A stretch of 64,000 nucleotides of DNA from Solobacterium sp. Its GTDB lineage: Bacteria > Bacillota_I > Bacilli_A > Erysipelotrichales > Erysipelotrichaceae. Position numbers and translations under genes: made by a program. Shown piece after piece: positions 35,134 to 44,017 of the stretch (position 1 is its first letter; every line of letters starts with the position of its first letter). Location of the stretch: NCBI GenBank assembly GCA_015256455.1, contig JABZMB010000002.1:1-64000 (forward strand). Reading direction: 5' to 3'. The notes below the pieces were generated by a model that was not told the origin of the DNA, did no database searches, and saw only the letters and a program-made list of their open reading frames with translations.

Positions 35134-35625
35134 ATGGATAATCTAAAGTTAATTGACTTACTTGTACAAAATCCACGTGCAAGTATTACAGACCTAGCTG
35201 ATATTTTAGGTGAAACAGAGGAAACCGTTGATCGTGCTAAAAAAGATTTAGAAGAACAGAAAATTATCTGTGGTTACCACACAATGGTAAATTGGGATAA
35301 GGCGAATATCGATCATGTTGATGCGATTATCGGTGTTAGTGCAAAGCCAGAACGTGGCAGTGGTTATGATAAGATTGCGGAAAGAATTGCACATTTCCCT
35401 GAAGTAAGCAGTCTATTCCTGATGAGCGGTAACTCTGAATTCTTAGTAAATGTAAATGGTAAGACAATGCGCGAAGTCGCTGACTTCGTTGGTGAAAAGT
35501 TAGCTCCAATCGAAGGTGTTGCGGCAACAGTTACAATGTTTGTACTTAAGAAGTATAAGGTCAATGGTGTAACGATGGACCTACATAGCGAAGCAGGCGA
35601 CGAAAGGATGCCAGTATCCGCATAA
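35134..35625 (+). CDS. Lrp/AsnC-family transcriptional regulator
   Basis: 163 residues. N-terminal helix-turn-helix (KLIDLLVQNPRASITDLADILGETEETVDRAKKDLEEQKII, about 4-45) and a C-terminal RAM/Lrp ligand-binding domain (about 65-150). Overlapping regulation with the aminotransferase is expected because the two genes are adjacent. RBS GGAGAG. Confidence 0.92.
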   Translation: MDNLKLIDLLVQNPRASITDLADILGETEETVDRAKKDLEEQKIICGYHTMVNWDKANIDHVDAIIGVSAKPERGSGYDKIAERIAHFPEVSSLFLMSGNSEFLVNVNGKTMREVADFVGEKLAPIEGVAATVTMFVLKKYKVNGVTMDLHSEAGDERMPVSA

Positions 35626-35633
35626 ATAGCGAA

Positions 35634-35674
35634 CAAAATCACTTTTGATCGTAATGACAGAAGTGATTTTTTCC
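35634..35674 (+). terminator. Terminator after the AsnC-type gene
   Basis: AAAATCACTTTT pairs with AGAAGTGATTTTTT; twelve-base loop. Confidence 0.75.
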
Positions 35675-35703
35675 TTTACTTTTAGTAGGGGAACTGTTAA
35701 TAT
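35675..35703 (+). promoter_or_regulatory. Promoter of the rpsF operon
   Basis: TTTACT (35675-35680), 17 bases, TAATAT (35698-35703), with an extended TG at 35695-35696. Confidence 0.65.
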
Positions 35704-35708
35704 ATTGT

Positions 35709-35762
35709 GGCGAGTGGGTTACTCCCGCTCCTTGCCAGAAATGGCCGTTAGACCAGAAGGAG
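35709..35762 (+). ncRNA. Structured 5' leader of rpsF, candidate S6:S18 autoregulatory site
   Basis: The transcript start would lie near 35710. An outer GGC/GCC stem encloses AGTGGG/CCCGCT with a five-base loop, followed by TGG..CCGTTAG..CCA. CCG triplets lie at unpaired positions, as in the S6:S18-binding leaders of Firmicutes. Assignment is by position and fold only; a covariance model search would decide. Confidence 0.5.
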
Positions 35763-36077
35763 GTGTACGGAATGAAGAAGTATGAAGTCATGTACATCAT
35801 CAACGAATCTGTTGAAACAGAAAAGAGAGCTGAATTAATTGAAACTCTCAGCAAGATCATCACTGACAACGGTGGTAAGATTGCAAAGACAGACGAATGG
35901 GGAATGCGCGAATTTGCTTACCCAATTGATGACATGAAGAAGGGTTACTATGTAGTAACAGCATTTGAAGCAGAAAATGACTGCGTAAAGGAATTCGATC
36001 GTTTGATGGGAATCAACGCAAATGTTGTTCGTTTCATGATTACCCGTGACGAAGCTCCGGCTAAGGGAGCTAAGTAA
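35763..36077 (+). CDS. rpsF: 30S ribosomal protein S6
   Basis: 104 residues. Family starts MKKYEVMYIINESVETEKRAELIETL and shows the GMREFAYPIDDMKKGYYVVTAFEAE block. Binds 16S rRNA with S18 in the platform of the small subunit. First gene of the canonical rpsF-ssb-rpsR operon; shares one base with the ssb start. RBS AAGGAGGT. Confidence 0.97.
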   Translation: MYGMKKYEVMYIINESVETEKRAELIETLSKIITDNGGKIAKTDEWGMREFAYPIDDMKKGYYVVTAFEAENDCVKEFDRLMGINANVVRFMITRDEAPAKGAK

Positions 36078-36559
36078 TGATTAACCGCGTTGTTTTGGTT
36101 GGTAGACTGACACGTGATGTTGAAGTTCGTAAGACAGCTAGTGGCTTATCCGTTGCGACATTTACTGTTGCATGTGATCGTCGTATGGCTCGTGGACAGG
36201 ATGGAAACAATCAACAGTCTGCAGACTTCATCAGTTGTGTTGCTTGGCGACAAGCTGCCGATTTCTTAGGCTCATATGCACATAAGGGTGCATTAGTGGG
36301 TGTTGAAGGAAGAATCCAAACACGTAACTATGACCGTGATGGACAAAAGGTTTATATTACAGAAGTCGTTTGTGATACTGTAAACTTACTTGAATCTAAG
36401 AGTCAATCACAGAGTAGAGCACAGAACAGTGGTTATCAAGACAACAGTTATCAACAGCCGTATTCACAACCAAAGCCATCTGTAAATGATGATTTTGTGA
36501 GTGATGACTTCGGCGCAGGAATCGGAATGGATATTTCCAGCGATGACCTGCCATTCTAA
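36077..36559 (+). CDS. ssb: Single-stranded DNA-binding protein
   Basis: 160 residues. OB-fold at about 1-108 ([46 protein letters not shown]), a Gln/Ser-rich linker, and the C-terminal acidic tip DDLPF used to recruit repair and replication proteins. Lies in the usual place between rpsF and rpsR. Confidence 0.97.
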   Translation: MINRVVLVGRLTRDVEVRKTASGLSVATFTVACDRRMARGQDGNNQQSADFISCVAWRQAADFLGSYAHKGALVGVEGRIQTRNYDRDGQKVYITEVVCDTVNLLESKSQSQSRAQNSGYQDNSYQQPYSQPKPSVNDDFVSDDFGAGIGMDISSDDLPF

Positions 36560-36576
36560 ATAAAGGAGAACAGACA

Positions 36577-36807
36577 ATGGCATTCAGAAAACAAAGAATG
36601 GGCCGCAGAAAGGTCTGCTACTTTACAAAAAACAACATCACTTATATCGATTATAAGGATGTAGAGCTCTTGAAGAAATTCGTTAGCGCAAATGGAAAGA
36701 TTACTCCACGTCGCGTTACAGGAACTCGTGCGAAGTACCAGAGAATGTTAGCAATCGCTATCAAGCGTGCTCGTCAAATGGCTTTATTACCATACGTAGA
36801 AGACTAA
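36577..36807 (+). CDS. rpsR: 30S ribosomal protein S18
   Basis: 76 residues, full length, basic ([45 protein letters not shown]). Forms a heterodimer with S6. Strong RBS AAAGGAG. Ends the operon at a terminator. Confidence 0.97.
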   Translation: MAFRKQRMGRRKVCYFTKNNITYIDYKDVELLKKFVSANGKITPRRVTGTRAKYQRMLAIAIKRARQMALLPYVED

Positions 36808-36813
36808 TGACAC

Positions 36814-36842
36814 AAACGACTATCTTAGATAGTCGTTTTTTA
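36814..36842 (+). terminator. Terminator of the rpsF operon
   Basis: AACGACTATC TTA GATAGTCGTT followed by T6. Confidence 0.85.
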
Positions 36843-36849
36843 TGTTCAT

Positions 36850-36880
36850 AGAAAAAAGAAGCGTAATACGCTTCTTTCAT
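36850..36880 (-). terminator. Terminator of the lrgAB-like operon
   Basis: On minus AAAGAAGCG / CGCTTCTTT with a TATTA loop, then T-rich. Confidence 0.75.
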
Positions 36881-36883
36881 TGT

Positions 36884-37576
36884 TTAGATAATACCGGCGA
36901 AGGTCGTTGCTAGAGCGACGGTAATAATACCGGAAGTACAGATTGCAAGACCTGCCATGGCACCTTGCAAGTCACCGAGTTCGATTGCCTTGGATGTGCC
37001 AATTGCGTGTGCACTAGCCCCGAGTGCTAAGCCCTGGGCAATTGGGTCGGTGATATGGAAAATCTTGAATACAATATCTGCGATGATTGCGCCAAAGATA
37101 CCTGTCACAATGATTGCCGCAACTGTAACCGGTACGATACCACCTAATTCTTCCGCAACACCCATACCGATGGCTGTTGTGATGGACTTTGGTAGGAAGG
37201 TAACGTATTGCGCATGGTTGAAACGGAACACTAGTGAAAGAACTAGTACTGTAACAACGCTACTAATACAACCACAAGCGATGGAAATTAGAATCATCTT
37301 CCAATTCGCTTTGAGCTTATCGATTTCTTTATAGAGTGGTACTGCCAAAGCGACTGTTGCAGGGGTTAATAACCAACTTAGATACTTTGCGGAGGAATAG
37401 TAGGAATCATAATCAATACGGAAAATAGATACAAAACCAATCGTAAAGATAATCGCAATCAATAAAGGATTAAAGATTGGTAGTTTGAACTTTTCACGGC
37501 AGAGAATCCCGATAAAGAATCCAATAAGGGATATCACTACGCCAATTGTGGCGCTCGTTAACATGACATTATTCAT
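36884..37576 (-). CDS. lrgB: LrgB-family membrane protein
   Basis: 230 residues, about seven membrane segments, with the LrgB blocks FLPKSITTAIGMGVAEELGGI, VTGIFGAIIAD, GLALGASAHAIGTSKAIELGD and the AMAGLAICTSG end. With LrgA it forms the holin-like pair that influences murein hydrolase activity, export of pyruvate-type acids and programmed lysis. Overlaps the lrgA-like gene by 8 bp. No LytSR two-component pair adjoins it. Confidence 0.92.
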   Translation of the reverse strand: MNNVMLTSATIGVVISLIGFFIGILCREKFKLPIFNPLLIAIIFTIGFVSIFRIDYDSYYSSAKYLSWLLTPATVALAVPLYKEIDKLKANWKMILISIACGCISSVVTVLVLSLVFRFNHAQYVTFLPKSITTAIGMGVAEELGGIVPVTVAAIIVTGIFGAIIADIVFKIFHITDPIAQGLALGASAHAIGTSKAIELGDLQGAMAGLAICTSGIITVALATTFAGII

Positions 37577-37925
37577 TGTTTGACTTTTCCTTTCTTAATA
37601 ACATAGATACTTTTCCAGTAACCGCCATGACAATAATAGTTGAAACCATCATGATGAGAATGGATTGTATCAAGATCGGTTGTAAGGATGCCATGGACTC
37701 AATTAAACCTACAGCTGCAGGAATAAACATTACGGGCATAATTTCGATTAAGAAGTCAGCTGTATCATGTACTTCATCAACCTTAAAGATGCCAAGGTTA
37801 AGTGCGATGAACAAAAGCACAAGTCCATAAATGGACGCAGGAATTGGTAGTGGTATAAATGTATGTAAGACTTCACCAATACAAGTAAAAAGAAGGATAA
37901 TCAAAAACTGTCGAATATGTTTCAT
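37569..37925 (-). CDS. lrgA: LrgA/CidA-family holin-like membrane protein
   Basis: 118 residues, four membrane segments. Family signature PIPASIYGLVLLFIALNLG (about 26-44) and FIPAAVGLIESM. First gene of a two-gene minus-strand operon with the LrgB-like gene. The upstream 185 bp before the purine permease promoter are AT-rich. Confidence 0.9.
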   Translation of the reverse strand: MKHIRQFLIILLFTCIGEVLHTFIPLPIPASIYGLVLLFIALNLGIFKVDEVHDTADFLIEIMPVMFIPAAVGLIESMASLQPILIQSILIMMVSTIIVMAVTGKVSMLLRKEKSNNE

Positions 37926-38077
37926 ATAGTTTCTCCCAAACGCTAGTTATTATCCCATTATTTTCCTTAGAATGATACGAATATTATTGATTTTTATGAT
38001 GATAGTGCTTTCATCAAAGGGAAATATATACATTTTGCGATAAATGTTGGAAAAATTGGTTTTTTAACAAAATCCCT

Positions 38078-38106
38078 TTGTAAATGGCGTAGTAATTTCA
38101 TATAAT
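38078..38106 (+). promoter_or_regulatory. Promoter of the purine permease
   Basis: TTGTAA (38078-38083), 17 bases, TATAAT (38101-38106): near-consensus. Transcripts would begin near 38113, just before the riboswitch. Confidence 0.75.
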
Positions 38107-38119
38107 ACCTATGTGCCAC

Positions 38120-38188
38120 ATATCGTATATGCTTCCGAATTGGCGGAAGTGTCTCTACCCTGCTACCTTAATAGCGGGACTACGGTTG
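38120..38188 (+). ncRNA. Purine riboswitch (guanine-type predicted)
   Basis: P1 ATCGTA (38122-38127) with TACGGT (38181-38186); P2 CTTCCG/CGGAAG with a six-base loop AATTGG containing the conserved GG; junction TCTCTACC; P3 CTGCTA/TAGCGG with loop CCTTAA; final GACTACG. The base after GA in the last junction is C, which pairs with guanine rather than adenine in characterised members. Core and spacing match the xpt-type aptamer. Confidence 0.9.
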
Positions 38189-38210
38189 TCTCTATTCTTT
38201 TTTAGTGACT

Positions 38211-38248
38211 TCCTGTTGAGATGCTACTCGGCAGGATTTTTGTTTTTT
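38211..38248 (+). terminator. Riboswitch expression-platform terminator
   Basis: TCCTGTTGAG / CTCGGCAGGA with loop ATGCTA, then TTTTTGTTTTTT, 25 bp past the aptamer. Purine binding would favour it and stop transcription before the permease gene. Confidence 0.85.
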
Positions 38249-38284
38249 AGGCGACGATGTGTGAATGAAAAAAGGGGGATATTT

Positions 38285-39652
38285 ATGTTAGAAAAGTTAT
38301 TTCATTTAAAGGAAAACGGCACAACAGTTAAAACAGAATTGATTGCAGGTGTTACAACATTTATTACAATGGTTTATATCCTTGCGCTCAATCCATCCAT
38401 CTTAAGTGCTTCTGGTATGGATGCAGGTTCCATCTTAACAGCGACTGCAGTCGCATCCGCTATTGCATGTTTCTGTATGGCTGCATTCTCAAATACACCA
38501 TTTGCATTATCTGCTGGTTTAGGTTTGAATGCTTACTTCGCATACACAGTATGTGGTGTTATGGGTTATCCTTGGCAGGTTGCGTTAACAGCAGTACTTG
38601 TGGAAGGTATTATCTTTATCATCATGTCACTAACAAGTGTTCGTGAAGCAATCTTCAATGCGATTCCAGTACAGTTAAAGGTTGCTGTATCTGTAGGTAT
38701 TGGTTTCTTTATCGCATTTATTGGTGTACAAAATGCACATATCATCGTTGATGGCGCAACACTTGTTAGTCTATATTCATTTACAGGTGGTATTGCGAAT
38801 GGAACATTCTCATCACAGGGTGTTGGTGTAATCTTGTGTATGGTTGGTGTTGTTTCTATTGTAGTGATGCTCATCAAGGGTGTTAAGGGATACATGTTAT
38901 GGGGTATCTTATTAACTTGGGTATTAGGTATCATCTGCCAATTATTAGGTATCTATGTACCAAATCCAGAATTAGGTTACTATTCATTAATTCCAACAGC
39001 GTTCTTCTCAATGCCAAATTCTATCGCTCCTACATTCTTCCAATTTGACTTTGCGTTTGTGGCAAGTCACCTTGCAAACTTCATTGTAGTAGTATTTGCA
39101 TTCTTATTCGTAGATGTCTTCGATACACTTGGAACAGTTATCGGATGCGCTTCTAAGGCAAATATGTTAGACAAGGATGGAAAGCTACCAAGAATTAAGG
39201 GTGTGCTATTAGCTGACGCTGTTGGTACAACAGTAGGTGCTATCTTAGGTACATCCACAATCACAACATTCGTTGAATCTTCTTCTGGTATCGCTGAAGG
39301 TGGTAGAACAGGTTTGACAAGTGTTACAACAGGTATCTTATTCTTAGTAGCATTATTCTTATCTCCATTATTTTTAACAATTCCTTCCTTTGCGACAGCA
39401 CCAGCATTAATTGTTGTTGGTTTCTTGATGATGCAGCAGGTTGTTAACATCGAATGGAACGATATCACAAAGGCATTCCCATGCTTTGTATGCATCACAA
39501 TGATGGGCTTCTCTTATTCTATTTCTGAAGGTATTGCATTTGGATTTATCTCATATACATTCATCCATGTAATTACTGGTAAGGCTAAGGAACTATCACT
39601 CTTGATGTATATCCTTACAGGATTATTTATCTTGAAGTTCTTTATTATCTAA
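38285..39652 (+). CDS. pbuG: NCS2-family nucleobase permease (PbuG/AzgA-like)
   Basis: 455 residues from ATG 38285 (RBS AAAGGGGG); the in-frame ATG at 38111 lies upstream of the riboswitch and is rejected. About twelve to fourteen membrane segments with the AzgA-type motifs GVTTFITMVYILALNPSILSASGMD, SAGLGLNAYFAYTV, FVDVFDTLGTVIG and ESSSGIAEGGRTGLTSV. Imports hypoxanthine/guanine or adenine by proton symport. Guanine-type riboswitch control fits the guanine/hypoxanthine subgroup. Confidence 0.93.
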   Translation: MLEKLFHLKENGTTVKTELIAGVTTFITMVYILALNPSILSASGMDAGSILTATAVASAIACFCMAAFSNTPFALSAGLGLNAYFAYTVCGVMGYPWQVALTAVLVEGIIFIIMSLTSVREAIFNAIPVQLKVAVSVGIGFFIAFIGVQNAHIIVDGATLVSLYSFTGGIANGTFSSQGVGVILCMVGVVSIVVMLIKGVKGYMLWGILLTWVLGIICQLLGIYVPNPELGYYSLIPTAFFSMPNSIAPTFFQFDFAFVASHLANFIVVVFAFLFVDVFDTLGTVIGCASKANMLDKDGKLPRIKGVLLADAVGTTVGAILGTSTITTFVESSSGIAEGGRTGLTSVTTGILFLVALFLSPLFLTIPSFATAPALIVVGFLMMQQVVNIEWNDITKAFPCFVCITMMGFSYSISEGIAFGFISYTFIHVITGKAKELSLLMYILTGLFILKFFII

Positions 39653-39662
39653 ACAAATTACG

Positions 39663-39691
39663 AGGTTCACGTCATAGTGAACCTTTTTTCA
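39663..39691 (+). terminator. Terminator of the purine permease
   Basis: AGGTTCAC GTCATA GTGAACCT then T6. Confidence 0.85.
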
Positions 39692-39718
39692 TTTATAATA
39701 CTGTAAAGAGGTATGTAT

Positions 39719-40618
39719 ATGATTTATACAGTAACAATGAATCCATCACTTGATTACATCATGCAATTAGAAACGTTTGAAGAGGGAAAGTTAAATCGTT
39801 CTATCTTTGAACAGATTGATGTCGGTGGTAAGGGTATTAATGTGTCGATTGCTCTAAAACATTTAGGGAGAATTAGTACACCACTAGGTTATGTGGCTGG
39901 TTTTACGGGCGATGAAATTGAGAAGCGTGTAAGTAGTCATGGATTAATCCCTGATTTTATTAAGTTAATACACGGCCAATCTCGTATTAATATAAAAATG
40001 AAACATGTTGAGGAAACAGAAATCAATGCGAGTGGTCCTACGATTGAAAAAGAAGATTTAGAAAAGCTATATGTAAAACTAGAACATCTAACAGAAGGAG
40101 ATATCCTCATTCTTTCTGGTAGTATGGCATCAGGCGTTGATCATAACTTCTATGCAGATGTTATGAAATATCTTGAGGGTAGAAAGATAAGGGTTGTTGT
40201 CGATGCGGCAGGAAGTATACTCAAAACAGTACTACCATATCATCCATATTTAATCAAACCAAATCAACATGAATTATCAGAAATATTTGGTCAAAAGATT
40301 TTAGAGAATCAAGTAGAAGAGTATGCATGCAAATTGGTAACGATGGGTGCACAAAATGTGCTTGTTTCACTAGGAGAAAATGGAGCAATACTTGTAAACA
40401 AACAAGTTTATCGAAGCATTGCACCACGTGGAGAAATATTAAACTCCGTAGGTGCTGGAGACTCTATGATTGCGGCATTCTTGGCTAGTAAATTAAATGG
40501 AGAAAGTGATCAAATAGCACTAGAGAAATCTGTAGCGATGGGATCAGCGACTGCGTTTTCCTATGGTATTGCTGAGCAAGAGGCGGCAGATATCTTATAT
40601 AAAGAGATGGTGAAATAG
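39719..40618 (+). CDS. PfkB-family sugar kinase (1-phosphofructokinase/tagatose-6-phosphate kinase group)
   Basis: 299 residues from the second ATG (39719), seven bases after AGAGG; ATG 39713 is too close. MIYTVTMNPSLDYIM, VDVGGKGINVSIALKHLG, and C-terminal NSVGAGDSMIAAFLA with the catalytic Asp mark the FruK/LacC subgroup. Phosphorylates a sugar phosphate at C1 or C6. No fru or lac PTS gene adjoins; the following gene is an AlaX editing protein beginning right after the stop. Confidence 0.9.
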   Translation: MIYTVTMNPSLDYIMQLETFEEGKLNRSIFEQIDVGGKGINVSIALKHLGRISTPLGYVAGFTGDEIEKRVSSHGLIPDFIKLIHGQSRINIKMKHVEETEINASGPTIEKEDLEKLYVKLEHLTEGDILILSGSMASGVDHNFYADVMKYLEGRKIRVVVDAAGSILKTVLPYHPYLIKPNQHELSEIFGQKILENQVEEYACKLVTMGAQNVLVSLGENGAILVNKQVYRSIAPRGEILNSVGAGDSMIAAFLASKLNGESDQIALEKSVAMGSATAFSYGIAEQEAADILYKEMVK

Positions 40619-41794
40619 ATGAATGAATTCCAAGAATATTATTATAGTCACCCTTATGCAAGAGAACTAGATACATTTGTTCTATCCTGTCATGCATGCA
40701 AGGAAGGATATGAAATTGTTTTGAAAGATACAATCTTTTATCCGGAAGGTGGTGGACAGCCTTGTGATAAAGGTACAATTCAAGGTATAACTGTACTTGA
40801 TGTACAACGGAAGGAAGATAAGATTGTACATATATTAAAACAACCACTTCCGTTAGGAGAGAAAGTACATTGTGTAATCAATTGGGAACATCGTTATGAT
40901 TTGATGCAGAATCATACTGGGGAACATATCTTTTCGGGCCTAGTTAAGAAGTTATATGGATATTCTAATGTTGGTTTTCACATGGGTGAATATATCTGTG
41001 CAGATTTCCAAGGTGAATTAACAGAAGAAATGATTCAAGAAGTTGAAAGACGAATAAATCAGGCAATCTGGGCAAATCTATCAGTAAATGAAATCTTTTG
41101 TACTCCAAATGAAACCGGAAAGTATGAATATCGCTCTAAGATTGAGATTGCCGGGATAACACGTATTGTGTCAATTGATGGTTATGACATGTGTGCATGT
41201 TGTGGTATGCATGTTAGTCATACTGGAGAGATTGGAGTCTGCAAAGTTATCAATTTTGAAAAGACAGGAAATAAAACAAGAGTATTCTTGTTGAGTGGAA
41301 GAAAAGCATTTGACTATCTCAATCACATTCAACAAGAAAATAGTAAGATTTCAAAGTTACTATCTGCAAATCCATTAGAAATCTCGAGTGCAGTTAGTGA
41401 TCTTGGACAGCGATATTTAGATCTACAAAAATCCTATCGTCAATTATCTACCGAGATAATTTTAAAGGATGCAAAACAAATTCCTATGCATGATTCGATT
41501 CTATATACTGCTTTACTAGCAGACTATGAAGTGATGCGTGTATTTTGTAATTACTGTATCAAAAATGGTATTTCAACTGTTATGGTGATTGCAAAAAATG
41601 AAATTGGTTATGCCTATGTCATCATGAGTAAGAATATTGACTTACAATCGATTCGTGCAGAATTCAATACACGAATACATGCAAAGGGTGGTGGAAATGG
41701 TGAAATGATGCAGGGTAGTTGTACAGCAACTCCAACAGAAATTTCGGGTGCATTTACTACTCTAACAGGGGCTACAATGCATATTGTTTCCTAA
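40619..41794 (+). CDS. Alanyl-tRNA editing protein, AlaX-L type with DHHA1-like end
   Basis: 391 residues. N-terminal half resembles the AlaRS editing domain: GGGQPCDKG, the zinc motif QNHTGEHIFSG (HxxxH) and CACCGMHVSHTGEIG (CxxxH), which hold one Zn. The C-terminal end has HAKGGGNGEMMQGS typical of DHHA1. It hydrolyses Ser- or Gly-tRNA(Ala) in trans. Cotranscribed with a sugar kinase with no intergenic gap, an unexplained pairing. Confidence 0.9.
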   Translation: MNEFQEYYYSHPYARELDTFVLSCHACKEGYEIVLKDTIFYPEGGGQPCDKGTIQGITVLDVQRKEDKIVHILKQPLPLGEKVHCVINWEHRYDLMQNHTGEHIFSGLVKKLYGYSNVGFHMGEYICADFQGELTEEMIQEVERRINQAIWANLSVNEIFCTPNETGKYEYRSKIEIAGITRIVSIDGYDMCACCGMHVSHTGEIGVCKVINFEKTGNKTRVFLLSGRKAFDYLNHIQQENSKISKLLSANPLEISSAVSDLGQRYLDLQKSYRQLSTEIILKDAKQIPMHDSILYTALLADYEVMRVFCNYCIKNGISTVMVIAKNEIGYAYVIMSKNIDLQSIRAEFNTRIHAKGGGNGEMMQGSCTATPTEISGAFTTLTGATMHIVS

Positions 41795-41863
41795 CATTTC
41801 CTGGAAATAATAAATTCTTTAAAAACTATCACAAAAAGCGTAAGTAGATGTGAATATTTTCGT

Positions 41864-41891
41864 TTGACATCATAAAGTCATGTGATACGAT
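41864..41891 (+). promoter_or_regulatory. Promoter of gpmA
   Basis: TTGACA (41864-41869), 16 bases, TACGAT (41886-41891). Confidence 0.65.
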
Positions 41892-41921
41892 TGATTTGTT
41901 AAAAAGCGAAGGAGGCTTAAA

Positions 41922-42668
41922 ATGAAACTTGTTTTAATTAGACATGGTGAAAGTGAATGGAATAAGCTCAACCTTTTCACAGGTTGGACAGACGTTGAAC
42001 TTTCTGAGAAGGGTGTAGAAGAAGCTAAGGCTGGCGGACGTGCTTTAAAGGAAGCAGGATTTGACTTTGATCTTTGCTATACATCATATTTGAAGCGTGC
42101 AATCCACACATTAAACTTTGTATTATCTGAAATGGACCGTGAATGGTTACCAGTTACGAAGACTTGGAAGCTTAATGAAAGACACTATGGTGCATTACAG
42201 GGCTTAAATAAGGCTGAAACAGCTGAGAAGTATGGTGAAGAAAAGGTTAAGATCTGGAGAAGATCATTTGATGTTCAGCCACCTGCTTTAGATCCAACAG
42301 ATGATAGAAATCCAGCATTACAGGAAGCTTACCGTAATGAAAATAAGGATGAACTTCCATTAGCTGAATCCTTAAAGGATACAATTGCTCGTGCAGTTCC
42401 TTACTATGAACAGGAAATCTTACCACAGATGAAGGCTGGCAAGCGTGTCATCATCGCCGCTCACGGTAATAGCTTACGTGCTCTTGTTAAGTATTTTGAA
42501 AACTTAACAGATGAAGAAATCATCGGCGTAAACATCCCTACAGGTGTTCCACTCGTTTACACATTCGATGACAACGGAAAGTTCATCTCTAAGGAATACT
42601 TAGGTGACCAGGCTGCTATTGAAGCTAAGATGGCTGCAGTTGCTAAGCAAGGAAGCGTTCAAAAGTAA
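41922..42668 (+). CDS. gpmA: 2,3-bisphosphoglycerate-dependent phosphoglycerate mutase
   Basis: 248 residues, standard for dPGM. Phospho-His in [10 protein letters not shown] (His8), [12 protein letters not shown], and the second His in [13 protein letters not shown]. Interconverts 3- and 2-phosphoglycerate. Monocistronic with its own strong promoter, RBS GAAGGAGG and terminator, and a codon choice (AAG, GCT, CCA) like other highly expressed genes here. Confidence 0.97.
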   Translation: MKLVLIRHGESEWNKLNLFTGWTDVELSEKGVEEAKAGGRALKEAGFDFDLCYTSYLKRAIHTLNFVLSEMDREWLPVTKTWKLNERHYGALQGLNKAETAEKYGEEKVKIWRRSFDVQPPALDPTDDRNPALQEAYRNENKDELPLAESLKDTIARAVPYYEQEILPQMKAGKRVIIAAHGNSLRALVKYFENLTDEEIIGVNIPTGVPLVYTFDDNGKFISKEYLGDQAAIEAKMAAVAKQGSVQK

Positions 42669-42674
42669 ATAAAT

Positions 42675-42699
42675 CAAAAAGAGCCAACTGGCTCTTTTC
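42675..42699. terminator. Bidirectional terminator, gpmA and thr operon
   Basis: AAAAGAGCC AACT GGCTCTTTT, T-runs both ways, between convergent genes. Confidence 0.85.
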
Positions 42700-43140
42700 T
42701 TATGCGATCGCATCAAGCTGTACTTTACGTACACAAGAATGTTTGAGTAATTGTTTTAATAGATTGTCTGGAGTATTTTCCATCTTAGAGATATCTAAGC
42801 TAATCAATACTGTTGCGTATCCATCTACTGGAATGGCTTGTGAGATTGTTAAGACACTAGCTTGTGCTTTACTTAGTGTTTGTAATACTGCTGTTAATGC
42901 ACCACTTTCATCTTTTAGAACGAGAGAGATTGTCATTGTATGCGAAGTGGCGTTATCAGAAATCTCAAATAGATAATCTTTATAACGATAGTAGGTATTT
43001 CTAGAGATACCTACTTTTTTTACGGCTTCTGTGACCGTTTCAACTTCGTGATTTTCAAGTAGAGATCTTGCTTGGATAACTTGGCTAAAGTATTCAGGCA
43101 GAATTTTTTTATGAACAATTAGATATTCAGAGTTTCGCAT
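42700..43140 (-). CDS. ACT-domain regulator of the PheB type (UPF0735)
   Basis: 146 residues. N-terminal helix-turn-helix-like region (HEVETVTEAVKKVGISRNTYYRYKDYLFE, about 29-57) and a C-terminal ACT domain (TISLVLKDESGALTAVLQTLSKAQASVLTI, about 69-98) for amino-acid sensing. Members of this family act as amino-acid-responsive DNA-binding proteins in Bacillus. It ends the minus-strand thrC-thrB operon, which suggests it senses threonine and represses the thr/hom divergon. Confidence 0.85.
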   Translation of the reverse strand: MRNSEYLIVHKKILPEYFSQVIQARSLLENHEVETVTEAVKKVGISRNTYYRYKDYLFEISDNATSHTMTISLVLKDESGALTAVLQTLSKAQASVLTISQAIPVDGYATVLISLDISKMENTPDNLLKQLLKHSCVRKVQLDAIA

Positions 43141-43144
43141 GTGC

Positions 43145-44017
43145 TTACCTCTCTATCTCTGTGCCGTGAAAGGTAACGTCTAATTGCAAACATTGCCAAT
43201 GATTTGGAAGTGACGCAATCTTTAAACGTGCGGCTGTACTTAATTCCTTTTTCGCAATACATAAGCAGGTTGAACCAGAACCACTGATCAGTAAAACGCC
43301 ATCAGTATCTTCCTTTACAATCTGTTGGATTACTTCAAAGTTAGGAATTAGCTTTTGACGATACGGTTCATGCACAATATCGTGTGTTGCGGCTAAAAGT
43401 AGGGGGAGATTTCCTTCTTGTAATGCTTGTGATGTGAGGATTGCATTACTGATAGCGGTAGCTACTTTACTACGAGAGTATGCATCTGGTAATACACCAC
43501 GGGCATTTTCTGTGCTAACTTCAACATTAGGTACAAGAGCTGTATATTTCCAATCTTTGTGGATTGGTAGTGTATGTGATAAGAAGTGCTTCTCATCAAT
43601 TGTCATGCCAGCACATAGTCCTCCATATAAACATGGTGCAATATTGTCTGGATGACCTTCAATACTGCAGGCTAAGCGATAAATTTCTGCTTCACTTAAA
43701 ATATTGTTGTGTAAAACACTAGCAGCGACTAAGCCACCAATGATAAAGGAGGCACTACTACCTAATCCACGACTAATTGGAATATGACAATCAAATATAA
43801 CGTGAATAGGATCATATTTACCAATTGTCTCACAACCAAGGCGATATGCCTGCAGGAAGAGATTGTTATCGTTGTTGTATTCTTCATCCACATTCTCTAG
43901 GGAGTTATGGTCATATTTTTCAACTTGGAAAATGTTATATAGCTTTAATGCAATACCAAGACAATCAAAACCAGAACCAAGGTTAGCGGATGTGGCAGGA
44001 GTCTTAATTGTGATCAT
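43145..44017 (-). CDS. thrB: Homoserine kinase
   Basis: 290 residues, GHMP family. IKTPATSANLGSGFDCLGIAL opens the protein; phosphate loop ISRGLGSSASFIIGG (about 83-97); closing SGSGSTCLCI. Phosphorylates homoserine for threonine synthase. Overlaps thrC by 14 bp and precedes the ACT regulator by four bases. Confidence 0.95.
   Translation of the reverse strand: MITIKTPATSANLGSGFDCLGIALKLYNIFQVEKYDHNSLENVDEEYNNDNNLFLQAYRLGCETIGKYDPIHVIFDCHIPISRGLGSSASFIIGGLVAASVLHNNILSEAEIYRLACSIEGHPDNIAPCLYGGLCAGMTIDEKHFLSHTLPIHKDWKYTALVPNVEVSTENARGVLPDAYSRSKVATAISNAILTSQALQEGNLPLLLAATHDIVHEPYRQKLIPNFEVIQQIVKEDTDGVLLISGSGSTCLCIAKKELSTAARLKIASLPNHWQCLQLDVTFHGTEIER

Noticed and set aside
38111..38284. 58-residue N-terminal extension of the purine permease
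   Set aside because: It would be translated through the riboswitch and terminator; ATG 38285 has a strong RBS and the family start.
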